Notes: a model not told the origin generated them from the sequence alone. A stretch of DNA of 43,539 nucleotides from Pseudobdellovibrionaceae bacterium (GCA_023701225.1 JAMPXM010000004.1:1-43539), one strand, 5' to 3'; positions 31,651 to 40,172 are shown, counted from the stretch's first letter. Numbers and translations are program-made.

Positions 31651-33063
31651 ATGCAGGCTCAACGAATTCTGATCGTCGATGACGAGTCCAGTTTACGGAC
31701 CGCGCTTTTTCGAGTGCTGGACCGTCAAGGATTCCAAGTCATCACCGCCAGCACCCTTCGCGAAGCGGAGATTCTCGCGGGCAGCGATCAGGCTCTCGAT
31801 CTGGCGATCGTTGACCTGCGTTTACCCGATGGTGACGGCATCGATCTGATGACGCGCTTGAAGGCTCTGCATCCCGCCATCCAAGTCATGATCCTCACGG
31901 GCCACGCGACGATCGAAACCGCCGTGCGCGCCACGCAAAGCGGAGCATTTCACTTTGTCACGAAGCCCTTCAATATGGAGGAGCTGCTCAATATCGTGTC
32001 GCGCGCGCTTTCACACAAATCACTCACACAAGAGAATCACCAGCTGCGCTCGGCGCTGCACCGGAAATACCGTTTCGACAATATCGTCGGGCAAAGCGAC
32101 GAAGTTCGCCACGTGCTCGAAATGGTGGAACGTGTCGCCGACTCCGATTCAACCGTGTTGGTGACCGGCGAAAGCGGTACCGGCAAGGAGTTGATCGCAA
32201 AAGCGATTCACTACAATTCGCCGCGTGCCAACAAACCCTTTATCCCGATCAATTGCGGCGCGATTCCCGCCGAGCTTTTGGAGAGCGAACTCTTCGGACA
32301 CGTCAAAGGGGCCTTCACGGGCGCCATCGCCACTCGCGTCGGCCGTTTCGAACTCGCATCGGGCGGCACGATTTTTCTCGACGAGATCGGCGAGCTATCG
32401 TTGAGCCTGCAAGTCAAACTTCTGCGCGTGCTTCAGGAGCGCCGCTTCGAACCGGTGGGTTCGGCGAAAACCCAAGTCGCCGACGTGCGAGTGATCGCGG
32501 CCACGAATGTGGATTTGGAAAAAGCCGTCGCGAAAGGCGAGTTCCGCGAGGATTTGTTTTATCGCCTGAACGTGATCCCGATCCGCATCCCTTCTCTCAA
32601 GCAACGACGCTCGGATATCCCCCTGCTTCTGCATCACTTCATTCATCACTTTAATTCCAATAAGAACCGCCATCTCCAAGGCGTCGCGCCCGAGGCGATG
32701 GAAATGCTGATGAATTACACTTGGCCAGGTAACATCCGCGAGTTGGAAAACCTCGTGGAGCGGTTGGCGATCCTCAAAGGCTCCGGCATGATCGAAGTTC
32801 GCGACTTGCCCGAGCACTACCGTGCGAAACCAGCGAGTGGAGGCGCCGGCGCGACATCGCTGGACAGCATCGACATTCCGGCCGCAGGCATGGACTTCAA
32901 TTCCGCCGTCGATGCTTACGAGAACGCACTGATTCTGCAAGCGCTTGAAAAAACCGGCTGGAATCGCAATCAGGCTGCCGTGCTTTTGAAACTCAATCGC
33001 ACGACCCTGGTGGAGAAAATCAAAAAGAAGGGACTGCGCCCTCCCCCGGAAGCCTCGGCCTGA
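31651..33063 (+). CDS. NtrC-family sigma-54-dependent response regulator
   Basis: 470-aa transcription activator: receiver domain (residues about 4-118, phospho-Asp near 55 in [12 protein letters not shown], Lys in VTKPF); sigma-54-interacting AAA+ domain (about 143-380) with Walker A GESGTGKE (173-180), GAFTGA (220-225), Walker B GTIFLDE (239-245) and [15 protein letters not shown]; and a Fis-type HTH at the end ([26 protein letters not shown]). The frame opens at ATG 31621, but ATG 31651 has AAGGAAGGA upstream and matches the usual domain start. A sigma-54 promoter lies 150 bases after its stop. It is probably paired with the kinase at 29499. Confidence 0.93.
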   Translation: MQAQRILIVDDESSLRTALFRVLDRQGFQVITASTLREAEILAGSDQALDLAIVDLRLPDGDGIDLMTRLKALHPAIQVMILTGHATIETAVRATQSGAFHFVTKPFNMEELLNIVSRALSHKSLTQENHQLRSALHRKYRFDNIVGQSDEVRHVLEMVERVADSDSTVLVTGESGTGKELIAKAIHYNSPRANKPFIPINCGAIPAELLESELFGHVKGAFTGAIATRVGRFELASGGTIFLDEIGELSLSLQVKLLRVLQERRFEPVGSAKTQVADVRVIAATNVDLEKAVAKGEFREDLFYRLNVIPIRIPSLKQRRSDIPLLLHHFIHHFNSNKNRHLQGVAPEAMEMLMNYTWPGNIRELENLVERLAILKGSGMIEVRDLPEHYRAKPASGGAGATSLDSIDIPAAGMDFNSAVDAYENALILQALEKTGWNRNQAAVLLKLNRTTLVEKIKKKGLRPPPEASA

Positions 33064-33069
33064 GAATCT

Positions 33070-33106
33070 GTTTCAAACTGACGCGGTTTCAAGCTGTTTC
33101 AATCTG
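33070..33106 (+). repeat. Three 11-bp near-identical repeats after the regulator gene
   Basis: GTTTCAA(A/G/T)CTG occurs at 33070-33080, 33086-33096 and 33096-33106 (starts 16 and 10 bases apart). They lie about 105-140 bases upstream of the sigma-54 promoter, where NtrC-type enhancers are expected. They could be regulator sites or duplications. Confidence 0.5.
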
Positions 33107-33164
33107 AGACACGGGCCAATAAAACTGTCGATTCCGCGAACAGCTGTCGAGAGTCCATTCGGCC

Positions 33165-33174
33165 AGTGGCCACT
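33165..33174. promoter_or_regulatory. Palindrome AGTGGCCACT, candidate enhancer-binding site
   Basis: A perfect 10-base palindrome, centred about 45 bases upstream of the -24 element. NtrC-family proteins bind dyads upstream of sigma-54 promoters, so this is a reasonable candidate, though a bit close. Confidence 0.3.
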
Positions 33175-33210
33175 CCGGCCGCTATAAAGCGTTTAAGTGG
33201 CTGATTCCCC

Positions 33211-33226
33211 TGGCCCTTCCTTTGCT
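33211..33226 (+). promoter_or_regulatory. Sigma-54 (-24/-12) promoter
   Basis: TGGCCC-TTCCT-TTGCT against the consensus TGGCAC-N5-TTGCA: 9 of 11 positions match, and the invariant GG and GC are exactly 10 bases apart. Transcription should start about 12 bases downstream (near 33237), 64 bases before ATG 33301. It lies between an NtrC-type activator gene and an exported-protein gene. Confidence 0.65.
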
Positions 33227-33256
33227 CTTAAGTCCAGTAGCGATCTCACGACAAGA

Positions 33257-33274
33257 CCCCGCAAGGAAGCGGGG
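33257..33274 (+). promoter_or_regulatory. GC hairpin in the 5' leader of the sigma-54-driven gene
   Basis: CCCCGC-AAGGAA-GCGGGG, a perfect six-base stem. The loop contains AAGGA, but it lies too far from the ATG to be its ribosome site. It is probably a leader stability element. Confidence 0.45.
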
Positions 33275-33300
33275 CCCTGTCTCCTAAAAAGGGACGAGAA

Positions 33301-33876
33301 ATGGGCTCAGGACTTAAAAAATTCGCAGTCTCCGCAGCGCTGATCGCCCAGCTCGTCTCTGCTTCGGCTATTGCCGCCATTCCCCGCTCCAACATCTATG
33401 GCACCGATTTCTCACGTGTGATCCAGCCGCTCGAGTCCGTGCATGAAATCAAGACTGAGGACGTCGCTCGCTGGATCCCGGTCAATATGGCTCCGTCAGA
33501 TGACGGCAGCGCGGTTGCTTCGCAGATTTTCGATTTCGGCGTGCAGAACCTGCTGAAGTCGCCGGACTTCAAGAACAACTCTTTAGTTCGTTCGGCACAA
33601 AAAATGGAGTCCGTGATGGGTTCCGATATGAGCTTTGGCGGCACGCAGGCCGGCGACACGAAGCATGTCTTCAAATTTCGCATGAAACCCACGCAATCGG
33701 CCGCACAGCTCAACTACGAAGGCTTGGTCAATGCACGCGTCGACTATCAAATCGCTCGCTCCGCACTCAATGTCGAGATCTCGGAAAAAGTGGCAACCCA
33801 CACCGATCTCGTGATCACGCACGCGGACACTCGCAACGACCGCCGCGAAATGCTCAGCATGCGATGGAGCTTCTGA
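33301..33876 (+). CDS. Exported protein, unknown, likely sigma-54 target
   Basis: 191-aa protein with a signal peptide (MGSGLKKFAVSAALIAQLVSASAIA, site near residue 26). The mature part contains an acidic N-terminal section and a C-terminal beta-like region (FKFRMKPTQSAAQLNYEGLVNARVDYQIARS) ending in RWSF. A Phe end is typical of outer-membrane beta-barrel proteins, but the length would allow only a small barrel. No family recognised. GGGA lies 8-11 bases upstream of the ATG. A sigma-54 promoter upstream and the adjacent NtrC-type regulator suggest it responds to the signal sensed by the kinase at 29499. Confidence 0.8.
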   Translation: MGSGLKKFAVSAALIAQLVSASAIAAIPRSNIYGTDFSRVIQPLESVHEIKTEDVARWIPVNMAPSDDGSAVASQIFDFGVQNLLKSPDFKNNSLVRSAQKMESVMGSDMSFGGTQAGDTKHVFKFRMKPTQSAAQLNYEGLVNARVDYQIARSALNVEISEKVATHTDLVITHADTRNDRREMLSMRWSF

Positions 33877-33904
33877 TCCCCAATCTCCTCACGCGATTTC
33901 ATGT

Positions 33905-33931
33905 CCCACTTTGAACCAACGGCGAAGTGGG
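33905..33931 (+). terminator. Hairpin after the exported-protein gene
   Basis: CCCACTTTG pairs with CGAAGTGGG (nine pairs, one G-U), loop of nine, 29 bases after the stop. It is followed by TCTCCTCGT, not a T-run, so termination is only possible. Confidence 0.35.
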
Positions 33932-34101
33932 TCTCCTCGTCCCAATATCGCGAACTCATATCGTTTTCGTTTGCACTTCACCATCGGTGCCGCGCCGCTC
34001 ATGCAGATTTGCGCACGCAGCGCTCTCTCACTCGCCTCCTTGCCGGATGACGAGTTTCAATTCAGTCTGGAAACCGCGTTCTGGAAACAAGGAGGTCTCC
34101 G

Positions 34102-35304
34102 ATGGGTCGTATCTTTGGGCTCCCGACGGTGCTGGGGTGTCTCGTGCTGGCGCTCGGCGTGAGCGGCTGTGGTAGCGGATTGAATACGACTGGCGGCGAC
34201 TCACCGACCTACGCGCAACAAACCAGTGATCTCGGCCAAGGCCACAATCAAGATCACGATCAAGATCAAGATCACGATCAAGACTCCGATCAGGAGCAAG
34301 ATCAGGACAAGCAAAAACCGGATCAGGATCAAAATCAGAATCAAGAACAAGAGCAGCAACAAGACGATAAACACGATCCGTCGGATGATAAATTCGACGA
34401 CAAATCCAAAGACGATTTCGGCCAGGGCCAAAATCATGATCAGAACCATGGGCGAAATCACGGACAAGATCAAGGCGACGGCGACCAAAGTGGTGACTCC
34501 GGGCAGGGCCACGGCGACGGCCTTAATCAGGATCAAGATAAAGACAAAAAGCCCGATTTCCCGCCAGGCCAGGGGCAGAACGGCGAAGAAGATCCCGATC
34601 AGGACAAAGACAACGATAAAGACAACACTCAAGATCCCGGCGGTCAGGCCGACAACGGACAAGATCAGGACAAGGACAAAGACAAGGGACCGGATCAAGG
34701 CCAAATGCCTGTCCCCGATCCGACCACGGCTCCTCTGCCTGACCAAAATCAAAGCCCGAAAAAATTCTGGCTCGGTCAATTGCAAGAGCTCAACGCACAT
34801 CTGACCCATGACACCGTCATGGGCGCGGTCCGTATCGAAGAGCGCGGCAATCGACTGATCGCCACGGTCAACGCAAGCGGCTTCCACGCACGCACGGCGC
34901 TCACGGTTGAGATTCGTTCCGGGCAAAGCTGCCCATCTCCCGTCGCGGATCTCAACGCGGATGGCACGATCGACGTCATTGAAGCGACAAGCTCCGGCGC
35001 GGGAGCGTTGTTGATCGCACTTGATTCACGCCTAGATGCCATCGTGAGCCTGGATTCACATATACGCACCGACTCCGAGGGGCGTCTCATGTATCAAAAG
35101 TCCGGTCGATTAGAAGACATCTTCGGTTCGCAGTCCGAAAGCGCCGGCTCGTCACCGAACGGACCGTCGCTGAACGAACGGATCGTGGTCATCAGCGGGG
35201 TCAGCCGACAGACTCCGCTACCGAAGAGCGCGGCGACGGTCGATGGCCGCTCGGTGCACACGACCATCCCGGTCGCCTGCGCGACATTGCAGGAGCAATG
35301 GTGA
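34102..35304 (+). CDS. Lipoprotein with long Asp/Gln-rich repeat and EF-hand-like loop
   Basis: 400-aa lipoprotein; lipobox VSGC with Cys near residue 23. Residues about 48-206 are a low-complexity tract dominated by Asp, Gln, Lys, Asn, Gly and His (units such as DQDQDHDQ), very acidic and probably unfolded, perhaps cation-binding. The C-terminal domain (about 220-400) is folded and contains DLNADGTIDVIE (283-294), which fits the 12-residue EF-hand calcium loop, and an ending with VVISGV...IPVACATL resembling CHRD-like domains. The ATG has a perfect AAGGAGGT Shine-Dalgarno (34088-34095). It could act as a surface calcium-binding layer or spacer; function unknown. Confidence 0.8.
   Translation: MGRIFGLPTVLGCLVLALGVSGCGSGLNTTGGDSPTYAQQTSDLGQGHNQDHDQDQDHDQDSDQEQDQDKQKPDQDQNQNQEQEQQQDDKHDPSDDKFDDKSKDDFGQGQNHDQNHGRNHGQDQGDGDQSGDSGQGHGDGLNQDQDKDKKPDFPPGQGQNGEEDPDQDKDNDKDNTQDPGGQADNGQDQDKDKDKGPDQGQMPVPDPTTAPLPDQNQSPKKFWLGQLQELNAHLTHDTVMGAVRIEERGNRLIATVNASGFHARTALTVEIRSGQSCPSPVADLNADGTIDVIEATSSGAGALLIALDSRLDAIVSLDSHIRTDSEGRLMYQKSGRLEDIFGSQSESAGSSPNGPSLNERIVVISGVSRQTPLPKSAATVDGRSVHTTIPVACATLQEQW
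34227..34720 (+). repeat. GATC-dense Asp-Gln codon repeat
   Basis: The coding tract consists largely of GAT-CAA / GAT-CAG / GAC-AAA codons, so GATC occurs about 20 times in under 500 bases (about 2 expected by chance). It is an imperfect hexamer-based repeat and may vary in length by slippage in steps of six. Confidence 0.75.
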
Positions 35305-35315
35305 GCTTGTCTGGA

Positions 35316-35344
35316 AATACGATGTTTTGGAATACGATGTTTGG
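35316..35344 (+). repeat. 15-bp tandem repeat after the lipoprotein gene
   Basis: AATACGATGTTTTGG (35316-35330) is followed directly by AATACGATGTTTGG (35331-35344), one T shorter. It lies between the convergent lipoprotein and purD genes. Confidence 0.75.
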
Positions 35345-35346
35345 GA

Positions 35347-36618
35347 TTACGACTGAACGGCTGCGGCGATCACGCGGCTTCCAATATCCGAACGCCGCTG
35401 CTGACCGGGCCATTGTGCCCGATCAGCCTGCGCGTAAGCGCGCGCCACGGCCGCTCGCAAATCTTGTCCTAAACCAATAGAATTGAGAACTCGGCCGCCG
35501 TTGGTCAACCAAGACTCTCCTTGGCGGACCGTACCCGCGTGCAGGAAATAGCCGTTGGCATCTTCCGACGCCAAATCACCTTCGATCCGCACCCCTTTTT
35601 GGGGTGCGTCCGGATAGCCTTCGGCCGCCAATACCACGCAAGCCGCCGCTTGTGGTTTCCATTTCAATTTCGGCACTTCTCCACGAGCCACGGCGAGAAA
35701 AACCTCTCCCCAATCTCCATCGAGCAAGGGCAAGATCACTTGTGCTTCCGGATCTCCGAAACGCGCATTGAACTCCAGCACACTCGGTCCCCGCTCAGTG
35801 ATCATCAAGCCGACATAGAGGACACCGCGATAAAGCAGACCTGTCTCTTGCAGACGCTTCATCGTCGGCGCCAACACCTCGCGCTGGATGCGTTCGCGCA
35901 GCGCCGGATCAATTTGGTAAGGAGCAACGGTGCCCATTCCGCCTGTATTCGGGCCGATATCATGATCACGTAGACGCTTGTGATCTGCGGCAAGAACCAA
36001 GGGCTCCCATGCCTGACCATTGGTGAGAACTAAACAGCTGATTTCATAGCCGGTCTGAAACGCCTCTAGCAGCGCGTGCGCTCCGGCCGCTCCGAACACT
36101 TTGGTTTCAAAAATCGCCCGTGCCGCGTTTTCCAACGCCGGCAAATCCTGGCAAATAAAGACACCCTTACCGGCGGCGAGGCCGTCGGCTTTCAAAACAT
36201 AAGGGGGACGGTAGCCTTGCGCCGCCACCATCGTCGTCGCCACCGAATCCACTTCATGAAAGCGCGCCGTAGGAATACCCGCATCGACCATGAATCGCTT
36301 AGCAAAGAGCTTACTGCTTTCCAATTGAGCGGCTGCTCGACTGGGTCCGAAAACGAGGCAACCTGCCCCACGCAATGCATCGGCAAGGCCTTCCGCGACT
36401 GGATCATCCGGCCCGATCACCGTCAGTTCGATGCCATGGGTTTGCACCAAACGCACCACACCTTCAAAGTCGCGCCAATCCACGACATGACGGACTGCTT
36501 CGCGCTCTATCGCATCACTTCCGGGCAGAACATGCACGGCCGACACCGAAGGAGAAAGCCGTAAGGCGCGTACAATCGCGTGCTCTCGCCCACCTTGACC
36601 TATTACCAGGACTTTCAT
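35347..36618 (-). CDS. purD: Phosphoribosylamine--glycine ligase
   Basis: ATP-grasp enzyme of purine synthesis: joins glycine to phosphoribosylamine to make GAR (423 aa, normal). N-terminal VLVIGQGGREHAIVRAL, then VIGPDDPVAEGLAD, VLKADGLAAGKGVFI (ATP-grasp), and DHKRLRDHDIGPNTGGMGTVAPY, VGLMITERGPSVLEFNARFGDPEAQVILPLL are characteristic. Start ATG 36618 gives the canonical N-terminus, although no strong Shine-Dalgarno is visible. It is convergent with the Asp/Gln lipoprotein gene and divergent from the thiolase gene. Confidence 0.95.
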   Translation of the reverse strand: MKVLVIGQGGREHAIVRALRLSPSVSAVHVLPGSDAIEREAVRHVVDWRDFEGVVRLVQTHGIELTVIGPDDPVAEGLADALRGAGCLVFGPSRAAAQLESSKLFAKRFMVDAGIPTARFHEVDSVATTMVAAQGYRPPYVLKADGLAAGKGVFICQDLPALENAARAIFETKVFGAAGAHALLEAFQTGYEISCLVLTNGQAWEPLVLAADHKRLRDHDIGPNTGGMGTVAPYQIDPALRERIQREVLAPTMKRLQETGLLYRGVLYVGLMITERGPSVLEFNARFGDPEAQVILPLLDGDWGEVFLAVARGEVPKLKWKPQAAACVVLAAEGYPDAPQKGVRIEGDLASEDANGYFLHAGTVRQGESWLTNGGRVLNSIGLGQDLRAAVARAYAQADRAQWPGQQRRSDIGSRVIAAAVQS

Positions 36619-36773
36619 GTCTAGAGGGGTATCGCGCAGGAGAAGAGACGGTCAACGGAGGAGTCACCGAACAGATCGGATTGCCGGTTCGCACAAGCCG
36701 ACCTGAAGCATGACTTCGACCAACTCAGATGGTCACACATTGACCCTCCTGCCCACCACCGCTAGGCTCAGGC

Positions 36774-36809
36774 ATGGAAAAAATCATGGATAAAATCTCG
36801 GATAAAATC
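36774..36809 (+). repeat. 12-bp tandem repeat at the thiolase start
   Basis: ATGGAAAAAATC, ATGGATAAAATC and TCGGATAAAATC in direct succession, encoding [12 protein letters not shown]. The duplication carries a second possible start codon at 36786. Confidence 0.8.
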
Positions 36810-37979
36810 GTTATCGTCGCCGCAAAGCGAACCCCATTTGGATCCTTCGGTGGGGGCTTGAAAGATGTCTCCGCCACACAGCTGTCCGTCGCCGCTGGGC
36901 GGGCCGCGCTGGAAACGAGCGGTGTCTCCGCTGCCGATATCGATCACGTCGTGCTCGGTAACGTTGTGCAGAGCGGATCGGATGCCGCGTACGTCCCGCG
37001 CCACGTCGGTCTCCATCTCGGCGTCCCCGAGAACGTTCCAGCATTAGGACTCAATCGTTTGTGCGGCAGCGGCTTTCAAGCATGGATCAGCGCCGCACAA
37101 ATGCTGATGACTGGCGAAGCCAAATGCGTGCTCGCAGGCGGCGTGGAGCAGATGTCACAGATCCCCTATGTTCTGCGCGGCGCACGGTTTGAAGGCTTCC
37201 GCATGGGACCGGCACAAGTCGAGGACTACATGACGTCCGCCTTGACTGACGCATATGCAAACTTGCCGATGGCGATGACGGCCGAAAATCTCGGAGAAAA
37301 ATACGGCGTCACGCGCGGCCAATGCGACGAATATTCGATTCTCACACAACAGCGCTGCAAAGCCGCGCTCGACCAAGGCCTCTTTGAACGTGAGCTGACC
37401 AAAGTCACCGTTCAGGGCAAGAAGGGCACGGTCGAAATCACGCGAGACGAACATCCGAAGCCTGACGTCACGCTCGAAAAAATCGCCACGATGAAACCCC
37501 TCTTCAAAAAAGACGGGCTCGTCACGGCTGCGACCGCCTCCGGAATCGTCGACGGCGCGGCGATGTCGGTGTTAACGACCGAAAGCGAGGCCAAAAAGCG
37601 CGGTTGGAAGCCGTTGGCCCGCCTCGTTTCTTGGGGCACGGTCGGATGCGATCCGAAAATCATGGGTATCGGTCCCGCCGGCGCAATCCGCAAAGCGCTG
37701 GATCACGCGCAACTCAAACTCGCGCAAATGGACCTGGTCGAAGTCAATGAGGCCTTCGCCGCTCAATATCTCGCGGTTGAAAAAGAGTTGGGGCTCGACC
37801 GCTCGCGCACGAACGTCAATGGCGGCGCAATCGCGATCGGCCATCCCTTGGGCGCCAGCGGCACGCGCATCATGAATCACCTGTGCTACGAGCTGGAACG
37901 AAGAAACGCCAAATACGCCGTGGGCAGCGCGTGCATCGGCGGCGGTCAAGGGATCGCCATCATCATCGAGAGGGCCTGA
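36774..37979 (+). CDS. Acetyl-CoA acetyltransferase (thiolase)
   Basis: Thiolase (401 aa) that condenses or cleaves acyl-CoA/acetyl-CoA. Catalytic Cys near residue 97 ([10 protein letters not shown]), NEAFAAQ, the His in [17 protein letters not shown], and the second Cys in SACIGGGQG are all present. The sequence [19 protein letters not shown] is the typical N-terminus. The first few residues come from a 12-base tandem repeat, so ATG 36786 is an alternative start. The gene is followed after four bases by the SDR-like gene and probably co-transcribed. Confidence 0.93.
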   Translation: MEKIMDKISDKIVIVAAKRTPFGSFGGGLKDVSATQLSVAAGRAALETSGVSAADIDHVVLGNVVQSGSDAAYVPRHVGLHLGVPENVPALGLNRLCGSGFQAWISAAQMLMTGEAKCVLAGGVEQMSQIPYVLRGARFEGFRMGPAQVEDYMTSALTDAYANLPMAMTAENLGEKYGVTRGQCDEYSILTQQRCKAALDQGLFERELTKVTVQGKKGTVEITRDEHPKPDVTLEKIATMKPLFKKDGLVTAATASGIVDGAAMSVLTTESEAKKRGWKPLARLVSWGTVGCDPKIMGIGPAGAIRKALDHAQLKLAQMDLVEVNEAFAAQYLAVEKELGLDRSRTNVNGGAIAIGHPLGASGTRIMNHLCYELERRNAKYAVGSACIGGGQGIAIIIERA

Positions 37980-37983
37980 GCCA

Positions 37984-38790
37984 ATGGCGGATAGCTCTGA
38001 GAGTTCTTTTAAGCTTCAAGACCGTACGGCCATTTTGACGGGCCCTTGCACGACCTACAATCAAGCGATCGCCCAAAAGCTCACGCAGCTCGGCGCGAAC
38101 GTCGCGCTCATCGATCGCAACATTGAACGAGCGCAGCGCTTTGCCACGCAAATGATGGACCAACGCGAGATCAATGAGCGCTACGGACGCGCCGTCGCCA
38201 TTGCCGCCGATCTCGCCAAACAACATCATGTTCAAGACGCGATCACGCGCACGGCGGAGTCCTTTGGTGGAATCGATATCTTCATCGATGGTCTCATGAC
38301 GACCGAAGTCGTGTCATTCAAAACTCCGAACGCACTCGATGAACTCGATCGCCTGATTGATATCAATTTACGCGCGCCAATCCTTTTCACGCACGGCGTG
38401 ATGCGCTTCTTGGAGAGCCGCAAGCGCGGCCGCATTATTTACCTCCTGCATGATCTGGCTCGCGTGGGTTTTGAAAAGAACTCGCTTCTCGCCGCCACAC
38501 GCACGGGTCTGACGCAATTCGCGAAAACTCTGGCGCGTGAAACGGCCTCGGCCAATATCACCGTCAACTGCGTCGCCCTGGGATTGACCGAAGAGTTTGT
38601 CCTCGCCCAACACAAAGACGCGGGCAGCATCCAAGCGGCTCAAGAAAAATTGAAACACGAGATCCCTCACGCCCTGATGACCGAGCCGGACCGGATGGCC
38701 AATGTGGTCGCCTTCCTCGCCAGCCCTCTGGGTGCGGGCGTCACCGGCCAAACCATCGCCGCATCTCAGGGTTTAAGTCTGCTCGGCTGA
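37984..38790 (+). CDS. SDR-fold protein lacking catalytic residues
   Basis: 268-aa protein with the fold of short-chain dehydrogenases (FabG-like): GANVALIDRN, ERYGRAVAIAADLA, FGGIDIFIDG, LIDINLRAPILFTHGVMRFL, GRIIYLL, ITVNCVALG, MANVVAFLASPLGAGVTGQTI. But key positions are changed. The cofactor motif TGxxxGxG reads TGPCTTYN; the NAG motif reads IDG; the active-site Ser position is LL/H; and the YxxxK pair is L169-x3-R173 (SLLAATRTGL). It is therefore probably not an NAD(P)-dependent oxidoreductase; it may be a structural or regulatory partner. ATG 37984 follows the thiolase stop by four bases. Confidence 0.85.
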   Translation: MADSSESSFKLQDRTAILTGPCTTYNQAIAQKLTQLGANVALIDRNIERAQRFATQMMDQREINERYGRAVAIAADLAKQHHVQDAITRTAESFGGIDIFIDGLMTTEVVSFKTPNALDELDRLIDINLRAPILFTHGVMRFLESRKRGRIIYLLHDLARVGFEKNSLLAATRTGLTQFAKTLARETASANITVNCVALGLTEEFVLAQHKDAGSIQAAQEKLKHEIPHALMTEPDRMANVVAFLASPLGAGVTGQTIAASQGLSLLG

Positions 38791-38809
38791 GGCCTGAACC
38801 GGCTTTTTC
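38790..38809 (+). terminator. Weak terminator after the SDR gene
   Basis: AGGCC-TGAACC-GGCTT forms a five-pair stem (one G-U), followed by TTTCA. It starts at the stop codon. The stem is short, so termination would be inefficient. Confidence 0.35.
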
Positions 38810-38877
38810 ATTCGATTTTATTGACGGCGCTTCCATGAGCACTCATGCGCCTGCGGCCTGACAAGCACAGTTTTCTT

Positions 38878-38906
38878 TTGCCCAAAACCCGAGGCTTTGC
38901 GATATT
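38878..38906 (+). promoter_or_regulatory. Candidate sigma-70 promoter of the acyl-CoA dehydrogenase gene
   Basis: TTGCCC (38878-38883) and GATATT (38901-38906), spacing 17, each matching 4 of 6 consensus bases. The distance to ATG 38963 is reasonable. Confidence 0.35.
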
Positions 38907-38919
38907 CTGGCCACCTATC

Positions 38920-38951
38920 GCCGATTCATTGCCGATTCATTGCCGACTCAA
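38920..38951 (+). repeat. 11-bp tandem repeat before the acyl-CoA dehydrogenase gene
   Basis: GCCGATTCATT at 38920-38930 and 38931-38941, with a decayed third copy GCCGACTCA at 38942-38950, just upstream of the Shine-Dalgarno. Confidence 0.8.
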
Positions 38952-38962
38952 GGAGCCTTCCC

Positions 38963-40135
38963 ATGAAGCCGTTCGAATCTCCGGATTTTATGTGTATCGA
39001 TGATCATCTCACCGATGATGAGAAAATGATCCGCGAGACAGTGCGCCAGTTCGTGTCCAAAGAAGTCGTTCCACACGTCGACGACTGGTTCATGAAGCAT
39101 GAATTCCCGAAGCACCTGATCCCGATGTTCGGCGAACTCGGCATGCTCGGCGCGACGATTCAAGGCTATGGCTGTGCCGGCCTCAACTATACGAGCTACG
39201 GCCTGATTATGCAGGAGCTCGAGCGCGGCGATTCAGGCTTGCGCAGCTTCGTATCAGTTCAAGGTGCACTCTGCATGTTCCCGATCGCGGCCTTCGGCAC
39301 CGAAGAACACAAGAAAAAGTACCTGCCGAAAATGGCCAAGGGCGAATTGCTCGGCTGCTTCGGTCTGACCGAACCCGACTTCGGCTCCAACCCGGGCGGG
39401 ATGATCACGACAGCACGCAAAGACGGCAACGAATACGTTCTCAACGGCGCCAAGATGTGGATCACCAGCGGCGGCATCGCGGATCTAGCGATCGTTTGGG
39501 CGAAAGTTCCTGAGGACAACAACAAGGTGCATGGCTTTATCGTCGATCGCGACCGCAAGGGCTTCAGCACACGCGATATCGCCAAGAAGTTCAGCCTCAA
39601 CGCTTCGATCACATCCGAACTGATCTTCGAAGACTGCCGGGTTCCGGCATCGCAAATGCTCGAAGTCACCGGATTGCGCGGACCGTTTGCGTGCTTAAAC
39701 AACGCTCGTTACGGCATTTCTTGGGGCGCGCTCGGTGCAGCCATGGCGTGCTACGACACCGCTCTGAACTATGCCAAGACCCGCATTCAGTTCGATAAGC
39801 CGATCGCGAGCTTCCAGCTCGTGCAAGCAAAACTTGCCGAGATGTACACCGAAATCACCAAGGGTCAGTTGCTGGCCTACCACCTCGGTCGCCTGAAGGA
39901 CCAAGGCAAAGCGACTCCCACACAGATCTCGATGGCCAAAATGAATAACGTCAGCTGGGCGCTGAAAATCTCGCGCACGGCGCGCGATATTTTGGGTGCT
40001 TCGGGCATCACGCACGAATATCCGATTGGCCGTCATATGATGAACCTCGAATCGGTCAACACATACGAAGGCACCGAAGATATTCATCGCTTGGTGATCG
40101 GCGAACACATCACGGGCATCCCCGCGTACCGCTAA
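38963..40135 (+). CDS. Acyl-CoA dehydrogenase, glutaryl-CoA dehydrogenase-like
   Basis: FAD-dependent dehydrogenase (390 aa). It is closest in pattern to glutaryl-CoA dehydrogenase (GcdH): LTDDEKMIRETVRQF, GMLGATIQGYGCAGLNYTSYGLIMQELERGDSGLRS, GCFGLTEPDFGSNPGGM, KMWITSGGIADLAIVWAK, LNNARYGISWGALGAA, and VNTYEGTEDIHRLVIGEHITG, with the catalytic Glu near residue 369. The Arg in DSGLRS corresponds to the substrate-carboxylate contact of GcdH. It would oxidise and decarboxylate glutaryl-CoA to crotonyl-CoA, an inference. ATG 38963 has AAGGAG upstream; the frame opens earlier at 38897 without a Shine-Dalgarno. Confidence 0.9.
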   Translation: MKPFESPDFMCIDDHLTDDEKMIRETVRQFVSKEVVPHVDDWFMKHEFPKHLIPMFGELGMLGATIQGYGCAGLNYTSYGLIMQELERGDSGLRSFVSVQGALCMFPIAAFGTEEHKKKYLPKMAKGELLGCFGLTEPDFGSNPGGMITTARKDGNEYVLNGAKMWITSGGIADLAIVWAKVPEDNNKVHGFIVDRDRKGFSTRDIAKKFSLNASITSELIFEDCRVPASQMLEVTGLRGPFACLNNARYGISWGALGAAMACYDTALNYAKTRIQFDKPIASFQLVQAKLAEMYTEITKGQLLAYHLGRLKDQGKATPTQISMAKMNNVSWALKISRTARDILGASGITHEYPIGRHMMNLESVNTYEGTEDIHRLVIGEHITGIPAYR

Positions 40136-40147
40136 TATCCTCTGCGT

Positions 40148-40172
40148 CGCGGCCGCTGACTTGGTGGCCGCG
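40148..40172. terminator. Strong GC hairpin between convergent genes
   Basis: CGCGGCCGCT and GGTGGCCGCG form a 10-pair stem (two G-U) with a five-base loop, 12 bases after the dehydrogenase stop and before the convergent MaoC gene end. It may serve both strands. No T-run. Confidence 0.5.

Noticed and set aside
34227-34720. GATC cluster as a replication origin
   Set aside because: It lies inside a coding sequence with a period dictated by Asp-Gln codons; no DnaA boxes, dnaA or A+T-rich unwinding region seen.
34226-34804. Plus-strand frame rich in Lys/Thr/Ile
   Set aside because: Shifted reading of the same low-complexity tract.
34201-34926. Long minus-strand frame rich in Ile/Leu/Val, resembling a membrane protein
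   Set aside because: It is the complement of the Asp/Gln codon repeat (GATC reads Ile/Leu/Val codons) and has no ribosome site; the plus-strand gene has a perfect Shine-Dalgarno and lipobox.
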